A stretch of 18,945 bases of DNA from Oscillospiraceae bacterium. Its GTDB lineage: Bacteria; Bacillota_A; Clostridia; Oscillospirales; WRJC01. Below the pieces are notes generated by a model, which made no database searches, was not told the origin of the DNA, and saw only the letters and a list, made by a program, of their open reading frames with translations. The position numbers were made by a program, and so were the translations under genes. Location of the stretch: NCBI GenBank assembly GCA_009785015.1, contig WQXD01000044.1:1-18945 (forward strand), in the 5' to 3' direction. Positions 1 to 10,200 of this stretch are shown here, piece after piece (position 1 is the stretch's first letter; each line of letters starts with the position of its first letter).

Positions 1-862
1 GGTTTGTTCCGCTCACCGCTTCGCGCAGTCCGTGGTCGGCTACATAGTATTTTTCGTTGATGTTCAACGCCTTTTTGCCGATTACGTCTTGGTAGGTCAT
101 CTTCTTGAGCAGGAACGCTTCCTCGCAGGCTTTTATATAGTTCAGAATCGTTTCGGGGGCGACGGTCCTGCTATCGCGCCTGAAAAAGTTTGATATGCTC
201 GTTGCGGAAAACTGTTTGCCTACGTTGTTCAGCACATAGTTCACGATACGCTCCAAGAGGTCAACGTCGCGTATTTTGTTGCGTTTCACGACGTCTTTCA
301 GCAGCAGCGAGTTGAACACGTCTTTCAGATACTTTTTGCTTTCGGCCGGCTCGAAGTTGATGCTGTGCAGGAACGGCATACCGCCGTATTGCAGATATTC
401 GTCGAAAGTGTAATCAAAATTAATTTGTTTAAACTCGGCAAAAGAGAAAGGCTGCACTACAAATTCGACATACCTTCCCGTTATATGCGTAGCGAGTTCG
501 CTCGACAGCATTTTTGAGTTAGACCCCGTGATATATATGTCTGCCTTGAACTTCACGCGCAGGGAGTTGACAGTTTTTTCCCAGCCCTCAACGTCTTGGA
601 TTTCATCGAAAAACAAATAGAACCGTTCTTTGCTGCCGCCGATTTTCTCGCTGATATAATCGTGCAGCGCCTTATAATTCAACAGGTTTTCTATATCCAA
701 ATCTTCAAAATTCAGATAAATAGTGTTCGGGCTGTTTATTTCGCCGCGAAGCTGATTCAGGATGACGCTCTTGCCCGAACGCCGCAATCCGGTAATAACC
801 TTTATGACATCTTTCCCGATGAACGGGCGTATTTTTTGCAGATAATCATTTCTTTTAAGCAT
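1..862 (-). CDS. AAA+ ATPase with DUF4143 C-terminal region (partial, C-terminus beyond window)
   Basis: Reading the minus strand from the ATG at 862 gives 287 open codons that run off the left edge, so the C-terminus is missing. Family members are usually near 400 residues. Visible motifs are a Walker A P-loop GLRRSGKS at residues 25-32, a Walker B YLFFDEIQ at 82-89 and a sensor-like ITGSNSKMLS at about 111-120. They are followed by the GRYVEF...PFSFAEF segment typical of AAA_14 proteins and the start of the DUF4143 region (residues about 180-287). Members of this family are common, poorly characterised predicted ATPases of bacteria and archaea, and the cellular role here is unknown. The start is supported by AAGGAG at 872-877 and a consensus promoter just upstream. 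The gene diverges from everything else in the window, and I see no functional link to its neighbours. Confidence 0.9.
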   Translation of the reverse strand, partial: MLKRNDYLQKIRPFIGKDVIKVITGLRRSGKSVILNQLRGEINSPNTIYLNFEDLDIENLLNYKALHDYISEKIGGSKERFYLFFDEIQDVEGWEKTVNSLRVKFKADIYITGSNSKMLSSELATHITGRYVEFVVQPFSFAEFKQINFDYTFDEYLQYGGMPFLHSINFEPAESKKYLKDVFNSLLLKDVVKRNKIRDVDLLERIVNYVLNNVGKQFSATSISNFFRRDSRTVAPETILNYIKACEEAFLLKKMTYQDVIGKKALNINEKYYVADHGLREAVSGTN

Positions 863-885
863 AACTTTCAACTCCTTTTATTTTA

Positions 886-914
886 ATTATATCACAAGCT
901 ATATCTTTTGTCAA
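886..914 (-). promoter_or_regulatory. Consensus sigma-70/sigma-A promoter of the AAA ATPase gene
   Basis: On the minus strand, TTGACA (909-914 on plus coordinates) is followed by a 17-bp spacer and TATAAT (886-891). Both hexamers match the consensus perfectly. The predicted transcription start near 879 leaves a leader of only about 17 nt, just enough for the AAGGAG ribosome binding site. Confidence 0.85.
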
Positions 915-949
915 TAACATATTTGCGATTTATATAAGTTATATCTTTT
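896..949. repeat. 14-bp direct repeat overlapping the ATPase promoter (possible operator)
   Basis: AAGCTATATCTTTT (896-909) and AAGTTATATCTTTT (936-949) differ at one base and are spaced 40 bp start to start, close to four helical turns. The first copy lies in the spacer and -35 region of the minus-strand promoter. A repressor site is possible, but in such AT-rich DNA chance similarity cannot be excluded. Confidence 0.35.
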
Positions 950-995
950 ATAATATCCGATATTGATATGGTTTATTCAAATATATAAAAAAGCA

Positions 996-1142
996 ATGAC
1001 TATCGCGGGTGTGGCGTTCGGCGGCGAGGCGGGTTTTTTGGTAGGCGCTATGACGGGTTTCGTATCGAATATGTTTTCCTCAAATAAAAGTCGGCTAAAT
1101 TTTATGCTGAATATAATTAAAAATGCTGATATTTTCTCTTGA
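996..1142 (+). pseudogene. Remnant resembling an ECF-transporter S component
   Basis: A 48-codon frame (open back to 954) encodes MTIAGVAFGGEAGFLVGAMT, then GFVSNMF, then unrelated residues up to a TGA at 1140-1142. The first 27 residues resemble the conserved core of membrane S components of ECF vitamin transporters, where I recall a motif of the type AGxAFGxExGFLVGAxxxxVSNFFFGQGPWTPWQ. The match stops abruptly after SNMF at about 1076, and no N-terminal membrane segments precede it, so only a fragment remains. The frame has no convincing ribosome binding site and its stop overlaps the -35 box of the next gene. Several such S components carry cobalamin, which would fit the cobalamin operon further right, but the substrate cannot be told from this piece. 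The family call is from memory of the motif. Confidence 0.5.
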
Positions 1143-1167
1143 CAAATTGCGGCCTGGGTAATATAAT
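1139..1167 (+). promoter_or_regulatory. Consensus sigma-70/sigma-A promoter of the giant LRR protein gene
   Basis: TTGACA at 1139-1144, a 17-bp spacer and TATAAT at 1162-1167 form a perfect consensus promoter. The expected transcription start is about 1174, some 34 nt before the ATG at 1208. The TTG and ATG codons at 1139 and 1166 that extend the open frame upstream are therefore the -35 box and part of the -10 box, not start codons. Confidence 0.85.
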
Positions 1168-1207
1168 GGAGTCAATAAATTACAATAGGGAATCAGGAAA
1201 ATTTTTT

Positions 1208-4200
1208 ATGAAAAAAGCGATTAGTATTTTGTTATTGTTGTCATTGATGATAGGCATATTACCCATTACGGTTTTTGCCGCGCCGGATAATACGTTTGAT
1301 ATGCCGGATACTTTCATTTCACTCGTTTCGGCAGACGAGCCGTTGTTTTTATCTACCGCAAGCGGTATCGTTTCATATCCCGTGGCTGGCGGTGAGCTGT
1401 TTTTTGATACGGACACCGGAACAATAACAGGATATGCAGGGGAAATAACAACGCTTGTCATTCCGGAGGAGATAGAGGGAATCGCCGTAACTTCCATAGG
1501 TTCCAGCGCATTTGCGGATAGTTATTACACTTTAACGTCCGTAAGCATGCCTGACAGCATATTATCTGTTGGCAGCAGGGCGTTTGAAAATTGTTATGGC
1601 TTATCGGACGTAAGGTTGTCTGAAAATCTTACGTCAATAAGCGAACGTATGTTCCAATATTGCTATAGCTTAAGGTCTTTATATATACCAGACAGCGTGA
1701 CCTCTATCGAGACTTATGCGTTTTATTACAGCGGTTTAGCGTCGGTAACGATACCGGGCAGCGTTGCCCTTATCGGTCCGGATGCGTTTAATAATTGCAA
1801 AAGTTTGGTTGACGTGACAATTCTGGACGGCGTGGCGGAAATCGGCAACTGGACGTTTTGGTATTGCGGAAATTTATTCGAGATAACTATACCGGAAAGC
1901 GTAACATCCATAGGTAATTCCATATTTGCAGGATGCGGGTTTTTTATTATTACAGCAGTCGAAGGCTCGCACGCTTATACATATGCTTTGAATAATGATT
2001 TGCCGGTGGTCACGAATCCGCCCGTAATTTATGAAGTACCGGGCGGCGCACTGTATTTTAACGCCGACACAGGTGAAATCATCGGTGCTTCGGGAAGATT
2101 GACGGTCGTTGAAATCCCTTCGGAGATAAACGGTACCGCCGTGAAGTCTATCGGGAGCAGGGCGTTTGCGGATAGTTATTACACTTTAACGTCCGTAAGC
2201 ATGCCTGACAGTATATTGTCTGTTGGCAACAGGGCGTTTGAAAATTGTTATGGCTTATCGGATGTAAAGCTCTCTGAAAATATTACATCTATCAGCGATT
2301 ATGCGTTTTACTGTTGCAGCAGTTTAGAATCGATTGTCATACCTGAAAGCGTGACAGCGATTGGTGCTTATGCGTTTAATTATTGCACAAGTTTGACAAA
2401 AATAATCATACCTGAAAGTGTAACGTCTATCGGGGAAAGGGCCTTTGAAGATTGTTACTATTTAGTTCATGTAAAACTGCCTGAAAATATTACTTTTATC
2501 AGCGATTACGCATTTTACGGTTGCGTCCGTTTGGCCTCGATAACCATACCGGAAGGAGTGAAATCCATTGGCAGTTATGCCTTTGCCGATTGCTACAGAC
2601 TGACGGAAATAAGCATGCCTGAAAGCGTAACGTCAATCGGTAACAGCGCATTCAGGTGGTGCGAAAGTATAACATCGGTTGTTATACCGGATAACGTAAC
2701 TTCAATCGGGACTTACGCATTTGCTTATTGCGATAGTTTGACATCGGTTGTTATACCGGGCGGCGTAAGATCAATCGGGACTTATGCATTTGCTTATTGC
2801 GCCAATCTGACCGAGGTGACCGTGCTTGACGGCGTAACCGCGGTTGTCGCCAATTTGTTTTTTAATTGCGGCAATTTAACGGAGATCAGTGTTCCGGCCA
2901 GCGTAACTTCCATCGCATCTTCCGCGTTCAGCGGATGCGGCTCTTTTATAATACGGACGGTGAAAGGCTCCTATGCGTATCAATATGCGATAAATAACAG
3001 AATTGAAGTCGCCACGGAAACAATCGTAACTTATGAAATACCCGGCGGCAAGCTGTATTTTGACAAAGAAATCGGCGAAATCTCCGGTTACATAGGGAAT
3101 TTGTCGGTTGTCGAAATCCCTGCGGAGATAGACGGCGTCGCTGTGGTTTCTATAGGCTCAAATGCGTTTTATAACTGCGGCGGCTTAACTGAAATATCTT
3201 TGCCGGACAGCCTTATAGGTATTGGCGAATGGGCGTTTTATAATTGCAGAAATCTAACCGGAATAATCATTCCCGAAGGCGTAGCGTTTATCGGTACTTA
3301 CGCATTTTATTATTGCACCGGACTGACATCGGTAACAATACCGGGGAGCGTAACGCTGATAGATTCTGCTGCGTTTTATTATTGCAGCAGCCTGACTGAG
3401 GTTACGATACGCGAGGGCGTGGAAACGATCGACTCATATGCGTTTGCTTATTGCGGCAATTTATCAGAGATCAGTATTCCTGCCAGTGTAACTTCCATTT
3501 ATTCTTACGCATTTTATGATTGCGGTTATTTTGTAATCAGGACGCTTAAAAACTCTTACGCATACCAATACGCGATAAACAACGGAATCGCGGTTATTAC
3601 AAATCAAATCGCCGAATACTTTGTGCCCGGCGGCAAACTGTTCTTTGATGCGGAAACAAGCGCAATAACCGGTTATTCAGGTGCAATAACCGAAATAGAA
3701 ATCCCTGCGGAAATAGACGGAACTGCCGTGACCTCCATCGGGGAAAGGGTGTTTTATAACTGCAATACTTTAACTTCGGCAGTTTTGCCGGACGGATTAA
3801 AGACGATAGGTTCCTCCGCGTTTTCCGGGTGCGGCAGTCTGTACTCGATCAATATACCCGACAGCGTAACGGAAATAGGCGACAGCGCGTTTTCGAATTG
3901 CAGAAGTTTAACATCTATAACCGTGCCGGGCGGAGTAAACGTCATAGGTTCCTTCATATTCTCCAATTGCGGTGGCTTAACCGAGGCGGTTATACTTGAC
4001 GGCGCGACGAAAATCGGCGATTCTATGTTTCAAAGCTGCAATAACTTAATGTCTGTGACCTTGCCCGATACGCTTACATCCATAGGTTCGAGCGCGTTTT
4101 ATGGTTGCCGCAGCCTGAAGTCGGTAATTCTGCCTGAAGGAATAACGGCTATAGAATATAGCGCGTTTAGTGATTGCGGGTTGACGTCGGTAACCATACC

Positions 4201-7200
4201 GGGTAGTGTTACGGCAATAAAGTTTGCCGCGTTTGATAATTGCGGCAGTCTTACGGAGGTAATTATACTTGACGGCGTGTCGTGCGTTATCGAGTGGGTC
4301 GCTTTTGGGGGTTGCAAAAATTTATCGGAAATCACCATACCGGGTAGCGTGACGTCGATTGATTCTTATGCGTTCTCCGGATGCGAATATTTCATAATCA
4401 GGACCGTGAAAGACTCATATGCTCATCGGTTTGCGTTATATAACAATATCACGGTTATAACGGAAGAAACCGCCGTTTATCCCGTGCCCGGCGGCATATT
4501 ATTATTTGAAAAGGACACCGGTAAAATAACCGGCCATTTGGGTGAAATAACAGCCGCGGATATCCCCGCGGAGATAGACGGCGTTGCAGTGATGTCGATC
4601 GGGGAAAGGGCTTTTTATAACTGCGCCAGTCTGGCAGAAATAAAAATACCGGATGGTGTAACATCGATCGGCGATTACGCATTTTATAATTGCGGTGGCT
4701 TGCCGTCTGTAACTTTGCCGGACACTCTAACATCAATAGGAAATTATGCGTTTTCTTATTGCAAAAGCTTAACATCTGTAATCATGCCGGCGAGCGTAAC
4801 ATCTATAGGTTCCAATTTGTTTTCTTCCTGTGATAAATTGACGAATGCAACTATACTTGGCGATATAACAGCAATCCCAGGAGCTATGTTTTACGATTGC
4901 AGCGGTTTAACGTCGGTGATTTTGCCCGATGTAATCACAACCATAGAATGGAATGCGTTTTATAATTGCAGCAGCCTGACATCTGTGAATTTGCCCGATA
5001 CGCTTGCGTCGATCGGCGATTCCGCATTTTCCTATTGCCGCAGCCTGACGTCTGTGAATTTACCCGATACGCTTACTTCCATAGGTTCCGGCGCATTTTC
5101 CGGCTGTGTTGGCTTGACATCGATAATCTTGCCAGAAGGGTTACAATCGATCGGAGACAGCGCGTTTTCCGACTGTACCGGTTTAACGTCGCTAACCCTA
5201 CCGGAAAGCGTGACATCCATAGAATCGTGGACGTTTTACAATTGCAAAAATTTGACTTCAATCACCCTGCCCAATGAATTAACATATATAGGAACGTATG
5301 CGTTTTCTTATTGCGTCAATTTGACTTCGCTAACCATACCGAACAACGTAGCAACAGTCGAGTATTGTGCATTTTATAATTGCGAAAACTTAGCTTCGGT
5401 AACCATATCGGAAAACGTGAGGTATATAGGGTGGTGGGCGTTTTCCGGGTGCGACGCGCTTACGATACGCACCGTCAGGGGGTCGGATGCGCATACATAC
5501 GCAATCGATAACGGGATCCCGGTCGTTTTAGCTCAGACGATATCATACGAAATACCCGGAGGAAAGTTCTATTTTGACACGGAAACAGGGGAAATAACAG
5601 GATTTCTGGGAGCGTTGACGATTGTTGACATTCCCGACGCAATCGACGGCATACCGGTAATATCTATCGGCGATTCCGCTTTTTATAATTGCCGTACTTT
5701 AACTCAAATAATCTTGCCGGACGGATTAAAGTCTATCGGCGAAAGGGCTTTTTATAACTGCGAAAATTTAACGGAAATCAATATACCCGCCGGAGTGTCA
5801 AAGATCGGCGACCGAACATTCTATAACTGCGGAAAATTAGCAATTATAACCATACCCGACGGTTTGGAGGCTATCGGGGAATACGCGTTTTACAATTGCG
5901 ACAGCCTGACTTCGGTGGATATACCGGAGGGGGTAATTGTGATAGAAAATTATGTATTTTATGATTGCGGCGGATTGTTATCCGTAACCGTACCGAATGG
6001 AGTGCAATCAATAGGTTCTTCCGCGTTTTCAAATTGCGGCAGCCTAATTTCGATAGCCTTGCCCGATACGCTTACGTCCATAGGCTCTTCTGCGTTTTAC
6101 TCCTGTGGCGGCTTGACATCAATAATCTTTCCGGAAGGCTTACAATCGATCGGAGACAGCGCGTTTTCCTGGTGTATCGGTTTAACATGGCTAACCATAC
6201 CGAACAGCGTAACAGCCATAGGTTCGGGGGCGTTTTCCGATTGCAAGAATTTAACGTCAATCACCCTGCCTAACGAATTAACAGAAATAAGTTCGTATAT
6301 GTTTTCTTATTGCGTCAATCTGATTTCGCTAACCATATCGGAAAACGTGAAGTCTATAGGATGGTCGGCGTTTTCCGGGTGCAGCGCGCTTACGATACGA
6401 ACCGTCAGGGATTCATACGCGTATTCATACGCAATCAATAACGGTATACGGGTCGTAATCGACCAAACCGTTTCATACCCTATTCCAGGCGGAATGCTGT
6501 ATTTTGATCCGGAAACCGGAAAGATAACGGGATGCTTGGGAGAATTGACCGTTGTCGTTATCCCGCCGGAAATCGACGGCATACCGGTAACGTCAATCGG
6601 CACGTCTGCGTTTTATAATTGCCATACTTTGACAAAAATAACTCTGCCGGACAGCATAAAGACCATCGGAAACGGCGCGTTTTCCGGTTGCGGCAATTTG
6701 AGTTCAATCAATATACCAGATAGTGTAACGGAAATAGGCGACGGCGCGTTTTCCAGCTGTTATGGCTTGACTTCGATAACCTTGCCGGACGGATTAAAGT
6801 CTATCGGCAATTCAACATTTTCGTATTGCAGAGGCTTGAAAGGGATAACCATACCCGGCAGTGTTTTAAACATAGGCGATTATGCGTTCCAATCCTGCTA
6901 TGGTCTTACGGAAGTAACGATCCCGTACAATGTAACGTCAATCGGCGATTACGCATTCAGTTACAGCGGCTTGGATCAGATTGTCATACTCGACAACGTT
7001 ACGTCCATCGGTTATAACGCATTTTACGGCTGCCCAAACCTCACGATCGTTACAGTCGAGGATTCGCATGCGCAGGGATACGCATTTTATAACGGCATAA
7101 AAGTAATACTCCTCGATATGGACTCCGACGACGAGCCGCCGGTAATAACGAAAATCACGACGAAAGGTTCCTTAAGAATCAATACGCCGTTTACTATGTA

Positions 7201-10200
7201 CATCTCGGCGACGGACAATAATTTTTTATCTAAGATTGAACTGCAGTATTCCTTTGATTCCGGCGATACGTTTACAACAGCCGAAGTGAGAAACATAAAC
7301 GCCTGGCAGAGCGTTACGGACCTTTCGTTTACGATCGACGCTTCCGTTTTGCCGGACGGCTCGATGATAATCAGGGCAAGGGCGTTTGACCTTGCGGGCA
7401 ACGCCAGCCAATACGAATACTTTTTAGGCGCCATAACAGTCGACCATACGCCTCCGGCGAAACCGGATGATTTTCAGGTGAATACAACCCCCAGCTATAT
7501 ACAGCTGACCTGGACAAAAAATGCGGTTGAGTCTGATTTCAGCCATTTCAACGTCTATCGTTCGAGTTCGCCAAACGGGATTTTTACGCAGCTTAAATCT
7601 ATCAACAGCATAGGGTATTTCGACGACGCTACCGCGGGCATCGAATACGGCGAAATCTATTATTACTACGTAACAAGCGTCGATGACTTAGGCAACGAGA
7701 GCGAAGGGACGGAAATTTTGTCGGGCTGCTTGAATAATGACGACATTCCGCCGACAATCGTCAGTTTCCTGCCTAAGGAATCCGAACCGCAATACCATAC
7801 TATCCCGCTTCAGGTCTCCGCACACGACAATTTCAAATTAAATCGCGTGATCCTCGAATACAGAAAAACGGGCGAAACGAACTGGACGCCGATGACCGTA
7901 CTGTATATCAGCAACAAAACGGGTGTGGTATCGTATAACTGGTATGTATTAGATTTGCCGCCCGGCAATTACGAGGTGAAAATGACCGCCGTGGACGCTG
8001 CCGGACTTTATTCCCAGCCCGTAACAGCGCAATATACGATCGGCGAGTACTCCGTGCCTGCCGTGCCCGAATTATCCGCTCAAAGCGGACATAAATCCGT
8101 GTCCCTGTCATGGACATACGGCGGACAGGGAAATATTTTGCAAGGGTACGAAGTGTACAGGAAACAAGGTTCTGGTGATTATGTTCTGGTGACACGCACA
8201 AGTTCAAACAGTTACGCGGAACGGCTTCCTTTAGGGGATTACACTTATATAGTCGTCGCCCATGACAAATACGGGGCGGCCCGCGAAAGCAACGCTGTTA
8301 CAGCCGCGTCGATCTTAGACGACGACGTGCCGCCGGTTGCTATCATAGCCATGCGCAACACCCAATACGCCGCGGGAACGGATATCGTTTTCGACGCCTC
8401 GTACTCTTACGACAACGATGTTATCGTAAAATACGAATGGGACTTCGGGGACGGGTCAAATCATTCTTATGAAAAAACAACGACTCGCAGTTATTCCGGA
8501 GCGGGCAATTATACCGTTATACTGCGCGTTACGGATGAATCGGGCAATGTTGGAAGCCAGTCGATGACGCTTAATATCCTTGACGTTTCGGAAGACGGTC
8601 CGTACAGCCTTGTACGCTTTACGGTTACGGATAACCTCACGGGGGATCCGCTTTCCGGCTCGCAAATTATTATTAACGCGGAAGATATGGACGAGGTCAT
8701 TATCTTTACGGGAGCGGACGGCATTGCTTCCGTCATACTTGAAAAGGGGAAACTATATGAAGTAACGACGCTCCCCAACGACGGAAAATATTCCATGAAA
8801 CAGGACATAGTGGATTTAAGATCGGAAATACCGGCCGAAAACAAACCGCAATATATGGCGGCGGACATCTCAATTACGGCGTTTTCCAGCAGTGCCGACA
8901 ATACCGTTGATGTGCCAATCAAGATGAGGCGCGCCAATATGCTGATAGGTGAATTAACTGCCCGCGAAATGACTTTTGATGAGATTGAAAAAGCCGGGAT
9001 CAATCCCAATGACCCAAATAATATGATCGTCAAAAAATTTACGATAGATTTGATATATGAAGACGTTCTGGGTCCAAAAGTTTTACCGGTAACATATTAT
9101 CAAAACTCTTACGGGGAATTCCTCGGCGGCAGCGGCAGTGGCTGGGGTGACGGTTGGGGCGGCGGAAATTGCTGGTTCGGGCTCCCTTATGTTGATGGGT
9201 ATTTTTGTATCTACCAGCCTTTGAATGATGATGACGATAATAAAAACAAACAATATATTTTAAAAATCAGCGGCAATTTCGGCTGGATGAAACAAATATT
9301 TGAGGTTGAATTGTTTTTATGTAACACCTCGGTTGAAGATTGGATAGAAAATTGTTCGGCGACGCTTGACTTGCCCAACGGGCTGTCTTTTGCGGGCATG
9401 ACCAGCGTGGGCCAGTGGGCGACCCAAGACATTGAAAAAATTGAAGAAGGCGAAGTGAAATATTTAAGATGGTACGTACGCGGCGACAATCCCGGCGAAT
9501 ATGATTTAAAAGTCGATGTAAAAGGGACGTATTATCCCGAGCCTAAAGAGAACTTCAAAAAAACTTTTGTCACATCCTCTCCCCTTGTGGTCAGAGATAT
9601 TTTCGACGCGATTGCGGTCGATGTTTCTAATATCCCCAATGAAGTAAAAACTGGCGAAACGCACATGCTAACGTTTACATTTTCCAATATAAGCGATAGC
9701 GTTTTAAACTATGTTACAATGAGTATAGAGGGGATCGAAAAAAGTATTGATATCTTAGCGCCCGGCGAATCGGTCTCCTATCAACAGGGAGTGACTTTTA
9801 ACTTCACTTCCTCCAACAAAGATTCGATCGGATTCAGGTTTGTGGGTATGATAAAAGTTTGTAATTCTGACATACCGCCGACGTTGGGGTTCAAATATGA
9901 CCGCGAACCGCCCAAGATAACACCGATGAACCTCTATGGCGTGGTAAACAAGCAGTTCGACGTGGTGCTGGAACTTGAAGGCGGTGATTATCCCGATTAT
10001 CCTGTTACATGGGAAGTTGTCGGCGACTATGACTTGCCTGAAAATCTGAAACTCGACAGAAATCAGGGCATCATATCGGGCGTGCCAAGCGAAAAAGGAA
10101 CTTATGTTTTCAGCATACAGGCGGAAAGCCCTGCCGGCAAAAGCGAACCGGTTTCGTTTATTTTGACCGTGTACTCAGATACCCCTGAAATCACGATCAC

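Noticed and set aside
596..886. Plus-strand frame of 96 codons
   Set aside because: It lies opposite the AAA ATPase gene, whose Walker motifs are clear on the minus strand. No ribosome binding site or family resemblance.
1370..7117. Possible CRISPR-like or satellite array
   Set aside because: The periodicity is 69 bp in coding frame with protein-level conservation and silent DNA divergence, so these are LRR codons rather than repeat-spacer units.
1180..9489. Many frames of 60-174 codons on both strands inside the giant gene
   Set aside because: They are shadows of a repetitive coding sequence; the recurrence of similar shadows follows the LRR period. None has a recognisable domain.
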